This document shows, one piece after another, positions 33,188 through 43,966 of a DNA stretch of 64,000 bases (positions are counted from its first letter, which is position 1; each line of letters begins with the position of its first letter). The translations under genes were made by a program, and so were the position numbers. The notes beneath the pieces were generated by a model. The model worked only from the letters and a program-made list of their open reading frames with translations, was not told the origin of the DNA and made no database searches. Origin of the DNA: Anastrepha obliqua (Eukaryota > Arthropoda > Insecta > Diptera > Tephritidae); assembly GCF_027943255.1 (NCBI RefSeq), contig NC_072894.1, forward strand, positions 58,965,601 through 59,029,600, read 5' to 3'.

Positions 33188-33990
33188 TATTCACTTTTTC
33201 GAAAAACACTACATGAATTGGCGCGAAAAATGTAAATAAAAGAGCTTTAAATGACAACTAAAAAGCCTTTCTTTTCAAATTACTCTTTTATCTCACTCGC
33301 CCTGTAAATATAAAAAGCTTTTATATAATATTGGGTTTTTGGTGAATTTTTGAAAAAAGCTCTTTTTGCGTATGATATAATTGGTATAATTTTTACATTA
33401 TTAATGTCAGTACGAGTATAGCCCTCACTTTGTCAATAAATCCAGTATCCAAAACCGGGGAAGTAATTATACTACAAGAAAGCAGGAACAAAATTAATCG
33501 ACAAAGTTTATTTGCACTAGCGTGCGCCGTATGGCAGGTAAAAATAGTCCACAGAGTGCTTTTATGTTCTGAGAAAATTTGTCATAAAAACTTTTATAAC
33601 TAATATGTGCAAAGTGCAAAGCCCCACCCTTTTTATGAGAAAATAGGTACGCATTCCACAAATACCGTATTATAGTGCAGGGTATAGAACTAGGTGAAAC
33701 AACTTTTTAATTTTCCTACGTTCATAAACCGGACCCGCTCAAACTTTAATTTGGACATTTTCGCAATTTCAATAGTAATGCGGTAATAAGTGTTAGCAAT
33801 TTGATATTTCTAAAACATAAATACGTTCATTGGGCAGAGAGGAGCTGTGGCCAAAAATAGTAATTAAAGCAGGGGTCGAATCATCACATCCGCACACCGA
33901 TCAAGAAGAAAATTACGAGTTACGTCAATCTGAATCGCAGTCAAGCCAATGAATGCAAACGAATCGTAACTTATAATACGATCACATATA
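33188..33990. other. upstream region of the piggyBac-like gene and spacer
   Basis: No other gene is recognised. The promoter of the piggyBac-like copy should lie here, but no inverted end matching 31572 was found with confidence. Confidence 0.35.
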
Positions 33991-34715
33991 CAGGGTTTGA
34001 ATGAAAAGTAATGAGCCTTCCCGATCAACGGAATCGGCTGGTGGGGGGAAATGATCGTTGGACCTTCCCTTTCTACTAGAAATCGGTCCCAGTTCGCTGG
34101 CAACAGCGGTGCAGTCAACATCGCTCCGCGCGTGAAAGCTGCTTTAAAAGTGTGTTAGGATTTTGCAGTGGCGAAAATGCAGCGATCGTTGGAGCAACGT
34201 TACTCGATCAAATTTTGCGTAAAGCTAAACAGTTTGTACCTCCAGGAAGCACTGTAAACGCGGCATTTTACAAAGAAGTGCTCCTTCGGCTGAAAAACTG
34301 CATCGCGCGGGTTCGGCCCGACCTCGTCAACAATTGGACCCTTCATCACGACAATGCGCTGGCGCACACCGCCTTCCTCTGCACCTCTGCATTGGCCAAG
34401 ATGGGGGTTCCGCTGCTTCCCCACCCTCCCTCTTAGACCTGTCCCCTCCGGACTTCTTCTTGTTCCCGCGCCTGAAAAGAAAGCTGAAGGGGAGGCGTTT
34501 CGACTCCATCGAGGCGATCCAAAAAACTGTGACAGCCGAATTGAACACGACTCCAGCGGATGAGTTTAAAAAATGTTTCCTGCAGTTTAAGGAGCGCTAC
34601 CAGCGGTGTATTGACGCTCAAGGGTGCTATTTTGAAGAATATTAATTGTATAAGCCAAATGGTTTAATAAAACTGCTTAAAAAAATAAGGCTCATTACTT
34701 TTCAATCAAACCCTG
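33991..34715 (+). mobile_element. mini-mariner, 725 bp, TA-flanked deletion derivative
   Basis: The ends CAGGGTTTGAATGAAAAGTA (33991) and the inverted 'tacttttcaatcaaaccctg' ending at 34715 match at 19 of 20 positions and continue into 'atgagcctt'. TA lies on each side (33989-33990 and 34716-34717). A SINE starts directly to the right. The length is about half of an intact mariner. Confidence 0.93.
34177..34645 (+). pseudogene. mariner transposase, first 18 codons fused to the C-terminal half
   Basis: ATG at 34177 gives 'MQRSLEQRYSIKFCVKLN', the N-terminal start. The sequence then jumps to 'FVPPGSTVNAAFYKEVLLRL' in the catalytic half. 'LHHDNALAHTAFLCTSALAK' holds the second aspartate. A small deletion after 'LPHPP' shifts the frame before 'LDLSPPDFFLFPRLKRK' with the third aspartate. 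The rest to 'CIDAQGCYFEEY' and a TAA is open. The first aspartate and the second helix-turn-helix were lost in the deletion. Confidence 0.9.
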
Positions 34716-34718
34716 TAC

Positions 34719-34900
34719 ACAATTGGCGCGTACACCGTTTTTGGGTGTTTGGTCGAGCTCCTCCTCCTATTTGTGGTGTGCGTCTTGATATTGTTCCACA
34801 AATGGAGGGTCCTACAGTTTCAAGCCGACTCCGAACGGCAAATATTTTTTATGAGGAGCTTTTTCATGGCAGAAATAGACTTAACGAGGGGCGAACGCTA
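34719..34900 (-). mobile_element. tRNA-derived SINE, copy 4 (head missing)
   Basis: Tail and core are very close to the reference copy: 'cgcgtacaccgtttttgggt', 'ctcctcctcctatttgtggt' and 'ccgactccgaacggc'. It lacks the tRNA-like head, ending near 34900 at a Tc1/mariner tail fragment. It starts about 3 bp after the TA of the mini-mariner. Confidence 0.87.
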
Positions 34901-34904
34901 AATT

Positions 34905-35110
34905 CTATCTCTAACAAGCAGCTGTCCATGTTCGAGTGACACTTCGATTAAACGAGTACGTTCAGCACTCATTCACGTAAGTCGTAGTACGAAATATGCA
35001 CTTTTTAGTGCCGAGTGATAAGGGTATCGCTGATGTGATGATAATTGCACCCCGGAATCATTGCACTACTGTACCTGTAGCTATTCAAACCTTGCCTTCG
35101 CATTTCATTC
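34905..35110 (-). mobile_element. 3' end of a Tc1/mariner-like element, same family as 42340-43215
   Basis: The block 'aaacgagtacgttcagcact' and then 'gtagtacgaaatatg' at 34953-35005 is the reverse complement of 43140-43200, with about one change per ten bases. Similarity continues through 'atgtgatgat' near 35034. The other copy places this in the transposon's last codons and 3' tail. No coding part remains here. Confidence 0.65.
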
Positions 35111-35446
35111 GCTCAGCACAAATCTGCATTTCTTAAATGGCTCCGAAATTGTAGGTTGAAAATATACAAAACTGCGTACTACAACTATTGATTTGCATTA
35201 CGCCCTTCCCCATAAAACAGGACGCTTATAATTTAGTTCAATAAGTTTCACATATGACTATCCGTCTCATTCTCTATTGCAAACGAAAGGTCAGACGACC
35301 AAAGCGTCTTCAGACGATTTCGTTTACCATTAGCATTCCCTACGGTGTTCGCCAGCGCTTATATTCTAGCAGAATACGAAACAAAAGCATTTGTCATATG
35401 CGTAGTTAATGTAATTATTTTAAGTATTAAAAAAATATTATTTTTT
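35111..35446. other. spacer left of the piggyBac-like element
   Basis: It contains 'ccgtctcattctctattgca' at 35261, whose reverse complement occurs, diverged, near 37780. The significance is unclear. No gene was seen. Confidence 0.35.
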
Positions 35447-35961
35447 TTAACCGTCCATTGTGTGATGTGGCCTACACAGGCCATTCCGAATTTTAGAGGG
35501 GTATATCTTTTTGTTTCGTTAAGTTTTCAAAAAACAGCGAAAATATACCATACAGGTCTGTTAGATGAATCTTCTGAAAATTTTATAACCATTTCCAGCG
35601 AAGTGATTATGAAAAAAAAACACATTTTACACAAAAACTTCATATGTTAGGGTAAATGGCCTGCACAGGCCACCACTGCAATTTTAGTATAGTCATGCAC
35701 CGTACTTGGTCTTCTGACTAATTAGAGTACAAGAAAGAGTGAATACGGTTCTCTCTCACTCAGAAGTTGAAACTTTAGTCACTCTCTCGCTCTCACCGCA
35801 TTTTCGACAGTTTTACTAGTTTTAGTAAAAAAAAAAACACGAGAACAGGCGCCAGATATATGCCGTTAGAATTGAATTTGGTTCCATTTGTTACAGGTGC
35901 ACATTTTGTTGTGTATGATTGATTTTGCTTTTTGCAATCATTTTGGTTTGAGTGGAGAAAA

Positions 35962-36021
35962 GTAAGTATTTATTAACAATTGAAATAGTGATCTGTATTA
36001 TTCATAAAGTGTTTTGTGCAG
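35962..36021 (+). other. probable 60 bp intron in the 5' UTR of the piggyBac-like gene
   Basis: GTAAGTATT at 35962 is a strong donor, and a T-rich tract with 'ttttgtgcag' to 36021 an acceptor. The size is typical of fly introns. Splicing would remove the upstream ATG at 35952 from the frame and leave ATG 36030 as the first start, 8 bases into the second exon. Confidence 0.7.
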
Positions 36022-36029
36022 GAACAGAA

Positions 36030-37028
36030 ATGTCACTTCCAAGCGAAGTAGATAGGGCTCTATTAGCTATCGGTAGAAGAAGTAATCGTCTATCAAGTGA
36101 GCAAATGCGCCATCTCGAGGAAGTGTTGAGCAAATTTATTGCAGCGGAGGATGAGGAAGACGATCCGTTTGTCACCGACGACGATAATGATGAGGATTAT
36201 GTTCCTGTTGATGACGGAGAGGTGTCTGATATTGAGAATGAGCTTGAGGTTGAAGAAGAATTGCCTGAAAACGAAGAAATTTATGAAATTGAATGGGATG
36301 AAGTAATCGAACCAGAGCCTAGTGTCTCAAATCTTGCCAGTGGAGTGAATCGATTTCTAGGTGAAAAAGAGCAATGTTACGAGTGCAAAATTGACAATAT
36401 GTTTTGGAAAAAGGAACCGCCAGCACCTAGAGCACGCCATTGGAACCGATTTACCAGTACCAGCACCAGACCAGTAGGACTTACCCATCGATTTCTGCCA
36501 AATCCAGTGTCTATTTTTCGTGATATAATGTCACCTGAAATAGACGATATGATTGTTCGTCAGACGAATCGGAAAGCAGGAGAAATGATCAAGGCCTGGA
36601 ACGAGGCTAATCCAACATGTAAACCAAAAGAGTGGAAGTCCACAGACGAAATGGAAATGTATGCTTGGTTTGGATTGCTATTATTTTCCGGTGTGTTCCA
36701 CTGTAATAATATGCAAGCAAAGGATATATGGCATTCTCGACATTTTGATATTTATAATGCAACAATGTCGTTATATCGATTCAAAATGTTGCTTCGGTTT
36801 GTTCCTTTTGATGGAGCTAATACTCGTTCTGAACGTATGCTGTTGAGTAAATCTGTACCAATCGACGACATTTGGACTATGATGAATCACAATCTGCAAG
36901 AAGCATATACTCCAAATGCAGCAATAACAGTAGATGAGCAACTGTTTCCGTACCGTGGGCGAACTAGGTTTACGCAGTATATTCCATCTAAGCCGGCAAA
37001 GTACGAAATAAAAATTTGGTGGGTCTGA
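36030..37028 (+). CDS. piggyBac-like transposase, N-terminal 332 residues, uninterrupted but truncated
   Basis: I prefer ATG at 36030 ('MSLPSEVDRALLAIGRRSNR') over 35952, which reads through the intron. Residues about 35-95 are strongly acidic, as usual for the N-terminus. From about residue 160 comes the transposase fold: 'FLPNPVSIFRDIMSPEIDDM', 'EMEMYAWFGLLLFSGVFHCN' and 'DIWHSRHFDIYNATMSLYRF', then 'PNAAITVDEQLFPYRGRTRF' with the first catalytic aspartate near residue 306 and 'YIPSKPAKYEIKIWW'. A stop follows at 37026-37028, where an internal deletion has removed the other catalytic residues and the cysteine-rich C-terminus. There is no other lesion, so the deletion is recent or the ORF is maintained. 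It might act as a DNA-binding repressor; this is inference. The usual length would be about 550-600 residues. Confidence 0.88.
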   Translation: MSLPSEVDRALLAIGRRSNRLSSEQMRHLEEVLSKFIAAEDEEDDPFVTDDDNDEDYVPVDDGEVSDIENELEVEEELPENEEIYEIEWDEVIEPEPSVSNLASGVNRFLGEKEQCYECKIDNMFWKKEPPAPRARHWNRFTSTSTRPVGLTHRFLPNPVSIFRDIMSPEIDDMIVRQTNRKAGEMIKAWNEANPTCKPKEWKSTDEMEMYAWFGLLLFSGVFHCNNMQAKDIWHSRHFDIYNATMSLYRFKMLLRFVPFDGANTRSERMLLSKSVPIDDIWTMMNHNLQEAYTPNAAITVDEQLFPYRGRTRFTQYIPSKPAKYEIKIWWV

Positions 37029-37358
37029 TTTAGAGTGGTACACTTGCAGCATATGTCTAGCTGCTGTAACTACGTCAACTTCATAAGCAACTTTTAAAAT
37101 TTTATGTTTTTATTTATTTATTTTTAAATTGAATTTTTCAAATAATTTTTAAAAACAGTAAGAAGGATGAACCTTGATAAATAAATTTCTTTTAACACTA
37201 ATCAATCTGTTTTTTTATTAATCGGTATTACACTTAAATTGATTACAGACATAATTTTCGTACCAGCCTATAAATAAAGCACGTGTTCTCATAGGTGGCC
37301 TGGCCAGGCCATTTTAAACAACGAAAGAATATAAGACTTTCACACGACGGACGGTTAA

Positions 37359-38456
37359 GTTTTTATATTTTTTAAGCTAACTTTTGAATATCTGGCAGTA
37401 CTCATCTGCATTGTTTACAGACCTATTTCTTTATTCCTTTAATCGTTTGTTTACGTACGCGTTTGATTGTTTTCATTATTGTCGTTTTTTTTTTGTATGG
37501 AAGTTATTGCTGTAGTGCAGATGTTTGTGGCGCTGGTGTAGGTCATGATATTGTTAGTGGTGCTGTTATAGATGGTGTTGTATTCAATTTCAAATATAAC
37601 GCAACGATAGCAAAATTGCTTTCGTTTGAATTTTACATCACTTTTTGTGGTTTTTCCTACTATTCGTCATAGGGAATATTATTTTCTTAGGATATAGTCT
37701 CAACTGTTTCCGTTTGCTTTTGTGTTCGAATCGCGGAATACAAACAAACGAACGATAGGATAGGCGAACGTTCGCTTCACAATAGAGAATGATGGCTTAA
37801 AAGAGAGTTAACGAATATGGAAGGCAAAATACTTTATATACTCGCGCAGATTTAAGTGAAATTGAATTTGGGGTTTCTGTTAATTTTTGACATCAAACAA
37901 CCTCATGGAGAAAGAGAGTTATTGTTTGTAACTTCGGAAGAACGAGTGGAAATATAGTTTTAACATATGTACATATTATATGTATAAGAAGTGAAGGTGG
38001 TTTTCATTCGATCTCAACAATATTTACGTCCGTACTAAATGAGATGGACAGCACGTGTACTACTTAAGTTTGAGCGAGTTTTATTAAGTCTTTATCTAGG
38101 TATACGGACCCAAAAGTGGCTGTACTACCGCCTATTTTTCAAAATTATACTTGTGACGCACTTATTTCCTTGGTTGCATCAATAGTACGAAATTTTCGAG
38201 ATTTTGACTCATTTATACAAATATATCCGGTTTTTATCTTTTCTTCGATCATTACAGTTGTATGGCAAGTGGGCGCAGATATTAACCGGTTTCGTTAATT
38301 TTCAATACCAAACTACTTCGGACAGAGAGTAATAAATAAGTGCAAAAAGCTTCAATGGAATATATTAATTTTTGGTCGAGTTATTGAAAGACATAAATGA
38401 CCAAATCGACTAACCTCAACTTTCTGAGCTTTTTGGTATACAAATATCTATATCTA
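37359..38456. other. spacer, nothing recognised
   Basis: AT-rich DNA without motif. Around 37735-37790 the words 'caaacaaacgaacgatagg' and 'gcgaacgttcgcttcac' form a short palindrome-rich patch. Confidence 0.4.
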
Positions 38457-39724
38457 TTAGGTTTGGGAATAAGTTTGTAGCGTTTTTACCGAATAATTTT
38501 ATTTAAACAAAAAACGATAATTATATCAACAAGTTAATCAATTATATATTCGTCATTGCTGTTTACAACCTCTTCGCACCTCTCGACCAATTTGTTGATG
38601 CCTTTCCGCCACAAACCACCTGGTCTGGTATCAAAGAAGTTGTTGAGCCAGTTTTCCGGGACTTCTTTGTTATCGACAGTAACGCTCTTCATATGGCTCG
38701 GCAGGGAGCGAAAAGTATGGTAATCATTCGGTGCAAAGTCCCGAATATATGACGGATGCTGAAGGACCTTCCATTTGACCACTTCGAGGGCGGCTTTGAC
38801 ACTTGGGCAACATGGTGCCTGGCGTTGTTGTGAAGGAGTATGATTTGACCATGTCGATCAGGTCTTTTCAGTCGAGTAGCCTCATTCACGCGGTGTAGCT
38901 GGGCAATGTAGAGCTCCTTGTTAACCGTAGCATTCTTTACGAGCATTTCCCAGTCACCATTCCCTACTAGTCCCAACAAACACATATGATGATCTTCTTT
39001 GGATGAAGATCCGACTTAACTCTCGGCTGTGGCGTATTGCCTGGAACCACCCACTCCACTTCTTTGCTTCATATTGATATATAGGCACCATTTCTCTCGT
39101 TACGATTTGGTACAAAAAGCGTTGTTTTGTCCTCGTGTAAAATGCTGAGAAACAATTTGCAGGCGACTTTATTTGTGTTTTTCGTTGAGCTTGTGAGGCA
39201 TCCAGGCTCTAATTTTTCGAAAAATCTCATTGAAGGAAGGTGATTAGAAATCGCTATATGGCCGCAGTTCATTTTTTCTGTCAATTGACGACTGGTTTGG
39301 CGCCCGTTCCCCTTCAAAAGTGATTTGAGTCGATCTTCATCGAATTCAGAAGATCTTCTGCTGCGAGACGTGTCATCGTCGTCAAAGTCTCCATTTTGGA
39401 ACTTTTCAAACCATTTTCGTGTTATAAACTCACCTGCGACACCTTCTCCATACGCGTTGCAAATTTCCCGGACTCCTTCGGCAGTTTTTTTACCTCGATG
39501 AAAAGCAAAGGAGAGCAGATGTTGAAAATGTGGCTTGTAAGGTATTTCTTTTCTAAGACTCAAAACTAATAAAAAATTAAGTAAGTCAAAAATACAATTA
39601 ACATAGTTTTGTAGAGCAGAAAGAGTTCTATCAAATGAATACTTACGCTTTGCCAAACAGCATACACATCGTTGCAAAATAAAAGAAAATATATAAACAC
39701 AATGAACTTATTCCCAAAAACCAA
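38457..39724 (-). mobile_element. mariner element, 1268 bp, TA-flanked
   Basis: The left end TTAGGTTTGGGAATAAGTTT (38457) and the right end, read inverted as TTGGTTTTTGGGAATAAGTT (from 39724), lie between TA at 38455-38456 and 39725-39726. The length is that of an intact mariner. A single similar end occurs at 59590. Confidence 0.9.
38534..39560 (-). pseudogene. mariner transposase with catalytic residues lost
   Basis: The minus strand from about 39535 gives 'FQHLLSFAFHRGKKTAEGVR', 'TRKWFEKFQNGDFDDDDTSR' and the second helix-turn-helix 'GRQTSRQLTEKMNCGHIAIS'. The expected TGDEKW box is replaced by 'LHEDKTT'. The second box reads 'ILLHNNARHHVAQ' near 38840, so the catalytic aspartate of HDNA is asparagine (GAC to AAC). 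After a frameshift the third box is 'HPSYIRDFAPNDYHTFRSL' near 38735, in place of YSPDLAPSDYH. The C-terminus 'LVERCEEVVNSNDEYIID' ends at 38534. Apart from these changes one long frame covers 39069-39677. Confidence 0.9.
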
Positions 39725-39726
39725 TA

Positions 39727-42339
39727 TTTCGATTCCTTGGATGCAAGTCCGCGTAGTTATAAATGGCAAATGAAATAAGAAGAACGGAAAATTCAAAAAG
39801 CTATGTGTAGTGTATTCTTCAGTCACACTCCATATAGTCCAAATTAGTTGCTTTTATGCTTTCATGTGTCACGATTCACAATCGAGCCTCGAAAAATTCG
39901 AAATTGCAGCCTCGAAATTAGTTTATTATGAGAAAAATTGGATGTTCTGAAACTTTTCACTAGTTTACTATATTAATAAATATTTTTTTCTGCATGCTAA
40001 ATAACTCAACGAAGTTGGAAATTAATTAAATAATAGAACCTGTTGAATGCTTTTAGGGTTAAAGTTGCTTGAATTATCCAAGAATTAAAAGATCCCTTAA
40101 ATTATTGTTATTTGCTTATAATATCATTGTTGGTCTCATTTATTGCCCGAATCTGCTCTATAATACGTTGCGCAACGAACACTGCGCTTTCAGCATCTAT
40201 TTCATGTCAAGCTAATGACAGCGCATTATCAATATTTTGACCGCATAAAAAGAGCCCTTGCAATTTAATAGAAATTTTAGTAGGATTAATTTGGCTCCTC
40301 CGAGCCAACGTTTCGACTCAACGCTTGATTTTATGTATTCTTTTTATTACCTTCTTAGTCGAATCAAATTTGAGATTCTATTCATAGGGGTTTTATATAA
40401 GCATGGATCAATAAACGAAATAAAAGTTCGTTCGCTTTATACAATTGACATGACCTTAGACAAGTAAAAAATAGAAAGATGTTGAACTCATTTCCCCCTA
40501 GCCTGGCAAATAAAATCTGTGATAAAATTTCAAAAATCTTTAATTGGATTTCGACTACGTACAGTGGTACAACTTAAAAAAAAAAAGAAATAAACCAACA
40601 AAACTACAATACAAAAAAGCGAAATCAAAAATGGCAATGAGAACTGCTGACTTTATCAACTTTTGATTTTCAGCCATTATTTATTTTATTTGTGTAAATT
40701 TTCAGCTCTCACTCTGACATTCATAACAGCCAAATAAATTTCAGCAACATGCCTTTAGAACAGCAAACAAAACTTTTGCAAGCACAGTAACCACTACATA
40801 CCAACACACTAGCATACCGCTTACAAAAATAGCAACAAAGTCGGTGAAAACGAAAAGACAGAAAACAGCAGTGGCAAATCCATTGCGGCCAAGTTGTTGC
40901 AAAATGTTAACTCGAAAATTCTCCAGTTATTTATAATAAAAATATAACAGCAACAGCTAGTATTTACATTAACACTCACGAATATAATAAGAATAAAGAT
41001 GAAAAAGAAAATATTGATAACAACGGCCATAATAACAAAGCAAACGTTCCCAATCCTTGAAAAAATATATTAAATTACAAAAAGTTGTAAAATGCTATTC
41101 GCACAATATTTTTACACTATAAAAATATAAACTTTATGCTGCAAGAAGTATGAAAAACAGTAATAAAATTTTACATAGGAAAAAAATCGTAAAAATATTC
41201 AGTCGTAAGCAGAACCAAAACCGAAAAATTGAATTCTGAGTTTCTGCGCGTGAAAGTTGCAAAAGAGCAAAGAAGAAATAATGAGATGGGTGGAGGTTAC
41301 CGCTGCAGTAGAATTTTAGAGGATACGAGAAGACGTTTTGTCGGCACAAGTTTCAAAAGTGTGAAAAGTAAACTTTTTACTGTTCCTGGCATAGATAGTT
41401 AGCTCGCATTTTTTGCAAAATGACTACAAATAGTAAGCAACAAACATGAAATATATGTACGAGTATGTACGTAATAATATACATAGTTTGGAAAACTACT
41501 GAACTGTCAGCACTTTATTGCAGTAGCGAGCGGTAACAGTAACATACTCGTATACAAGAAATGGTTCATTAAAAACAAAATTTTTTTTAAAGATTAGAAT
41601 AAAAAGTATAGAAAATTCAGAGATAAATTGGTTCGTACACTTTCTAGGTAAAATGGAGGGATATGCGAGTCACAGAACGATCAATAATCCTATCTATCGA
41701 TATCCGGAAATCCCAATACCGAAAGACACCAAGCAACAAAAGTTTTACTTTATAGAAAGTTCCCGAACAAAAGTTGGTAATAAAAACGTCTATAATTCTT
41801 TTTAAATTGACAAGAAAATGAAAAAATTTTAACCACTGGGATGACATAATACTTTTTTGTTATAGAGAGACATATATTTTACCAAATATTCTTTAATTTT
41901 TTTCATTTTATGTCATTTATTTTATTTCATATCAAATGAGAACTGCAAGCTATATCTCATTTTACTTGAAATTCTCAGAGATTATACCATAAATTATTGC
42001 TAAAATCATACAAAACTATTTTTTATGTACAATTTTTATTTTGAGATATTATGTTTGTACCTTTGATTTGTTCTATAGAACTTTAAAGCCCACTTAATAG
42101 TTTTTGTTTTATACGGATAACTGTTTGTGCTACAATGGTCTACTGACTGAGTGCTTGGCCTTGTCAAACCCCCCACAAATCTGAAGCTAAAGGATAACTG
42201 TAAAACTTAACTTCTTTGGAAAAAATATTTAGTTGTAATATACGTAGAGGCTGGGTATCCGGAGGCAGAATTAAGTTTTAAATTTAAAGTTCCCTTCTAA
42301 CCGCTGTGCGTATGAGCGTGGTGTGGACCGCGTTAGCTT
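39727..42339. other. intergenic, nothing recognised
   Basis: A long AT-rich region without open frames above about 75 codons and without a family motif. An oligo-A patch lies at 40579-40595. Confidence 0.5.
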
Positions 42340-43215
42340 CCTTATTCTTGCGGGTTATTTGCTTACGATGTCGTAGTGAACGAGTGAACAACGTGCGTTC
42401 GCAATCGAAGCGTATTTAAAGGCCGCAGATTTTGTTCACGTTACAATTTTAGACGTTAAGATAATGTCCAAGGGATTTGATTTGCTCATGGGTGCGAAAG
42501 TCAGGGCCTGAGACACATCACGTAATTGAGCGGCTGCCTTGGGGCTTCCAATAACTATTGTGCGAAGAGATCTTACATTTCACCCTTTCAAAATTCGAAT
42601 GGTGCAAGCGCTAAGTTTAACGATTAAAATTTGCGTACAAATTTCTGCGCGTGAATGTTGGACCGATTGAAGCATATTTTCATTCAAATTCGAGCTTACG
42701 TAAGCAAAATTGTCGTTATTGGCCACCTAAAGAACAAAGTCCGCTATTAAAACACCAACAACCATTTCACAGTCCCAATGGTTTGGTTTTCACTGTAAAG
42801 CAGTGGAATAATTGGACCATATTTTTTTTTTAAATCGTTGAGGGCAAGCAATTAGAGAGAACATCTCTCCTTCACATGGTTCCAGCATGATGGCGCCATC
42901 CCGCACACGGGATACTGCGAGACTTTTTCTCTAACAAACTGATAAACAGTTTCGGTGACATTTCTTGGCCACCCAGGTCACCCGATCTTAACCGATCTTA
43001 CGTCGAGCATCTCAGCACTAAAAGAAAATATCGTTTGCGAGACTAATAGCATTCCGCCATCACTTCTCCAGCGAATGGCAGGGAGTGCAAAGACCAAGGG
43101 ACGAATCATCACATTAGTAAACGTACCACTCGTCACTGATAAGTTCATATTTCGTACTATGACTTATGTGAACGAGTGCTGAACGTACTCGTTTGATCGA
43201 ACTGTCTTTGGAACA
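42340..43215 (+). pseudogene. Tc1/mariner-like transposase relic, heavily broken
   Basis: Plus-strand fragments in order: 'VRSQSKRI' and 'AADFVHVTI' (42390-42450), 'AAALGLPITIVRRDLTFHPF' (about 42530), 'IEAYFHSNSSLRKQNCRYWP' (about 42668, the SDEAHFHLNGxVNKQNCRYW box), 'FQHDGAIPHTGYCETFSLTN' (about 42883), 'WPPRSPDLN' region (about 42970) and 'PPSLLQRMAGSAKTKG' (about 43057). The order fits one transposase gene with an internal deletion. The tail at 43100-43205 is shared, inverted, with 34905-35110. No left end was found. Confidence 0.75.
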
Positions 43216-43966
43216 TCGTCAACCGCCCGTAAACGATCGAATTTAACCAAAGCTGTAACAAAATTGTAAAAATATATATTTTCAAATATGGTTTTTGTAA
43301 TAAATTTATTATAAGACGAATTTTAATAAACTCAGCCCCATTCCAAAAGATAGGTGAGTATATGGCCAACAAAGACTGCAATTAGAATAAATACGCGGCA
43401 ACTTAGGGAAATACGTACCTGTAATTTAATTTTAAGTATTCAGTGGAGAATTTTTGATTTTATAAGTAGTTTTGGATTTTATTTTATTTGCTTTTGTATT
43501 CTTTAGTATTTAAGTATTTATGACTGACGAGACATTTTTATGTGATAAATGCAGCAAGTGACCTAACACAGATATTTATCACCACCTTAATGATAATAAT
43601 GAAGACAAATTCCAAGCGCTAGCAGAAGAAGGCTACCAAATAAGGGGAAGTCTTCCCGAAGTCGACTTAACCATCAAACACCAACAGATCTTGCAGAATC
43701 TATGTAGTTAATTGTCAACTAGTGAAATTGGTAATTTTTTGTTAGTCACTATATTTAAATGCTACGTATATTTCTAATAAATGCCCATGCCCTCGGGCCT
43801 TCAGTATCACGCTGATTCCTCCTCGTTATACATTAAATTACTTATTATCTAACGAAATAAGGTTTAATAAAAAAATAAATATTTAAAATAGTTTCGGGTG
43901 ACTTCAGGTATAATCTTCTCTAAAACGAGAACTATAAACTTTGAGGTGACATAAAATGAAAAAAAA
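43216..43966. other. spacer, nothing recognised
   Basis: One stretch (43560-43710) reads with few stops on the plus strand ('NNEDKFQALAEEGYQIRGSL') but matches nothing I know. Confidence 0.35.

Larger units (their letters stand above)
35451..37354 (+). mobile_element. piggyBac-like element, 1904 bp, TTAA-flanked, C-terminal part deleted
   Basis: TTAA at 35447-35450 and 37355-37358 flanks inverted ends CCGTCCATTGTGTGA (35451) and CCGTCCGTCGTGTGA (inverted, ending at 37354), 13 of 15 identical. Three copies of a 16 bp palindrome-like motif lie subterminally: TGGCCTACACAGGCCA (35468-35483), TGGCCTGCACAGGCCA (35657-35672) and TGGCCTGGCCAGGCCA (37296-37311). These are good candidates for transposase binding sites. 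The gene inside is uninterrupted up to a deletion (separate entry). Confidence 0.93.

Noticed and set aside
35952..36029. Upstream in-frame ATG of the piggyBac-like ORF as the true start
   Set aside because: The stretch contains a strong donor and acceptor pair and encodes hydrophobic residues unlike the family's N-terminus. ATG 36030 begins the normal acidic region.
34905..43215. Matching inverted sequences about 8 kb apart (34944-35030 and 43110-43205), as if ends of one large transposon around the piggyBac and mariner
   Set aside because: The right copy is the 3' tail of a Tc1/mariner-like gene at 42340-43215, so the left copy is a tail fragment of the same family in the opposite direction. 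The similarity extends inward as well, unlike terminal repeats.
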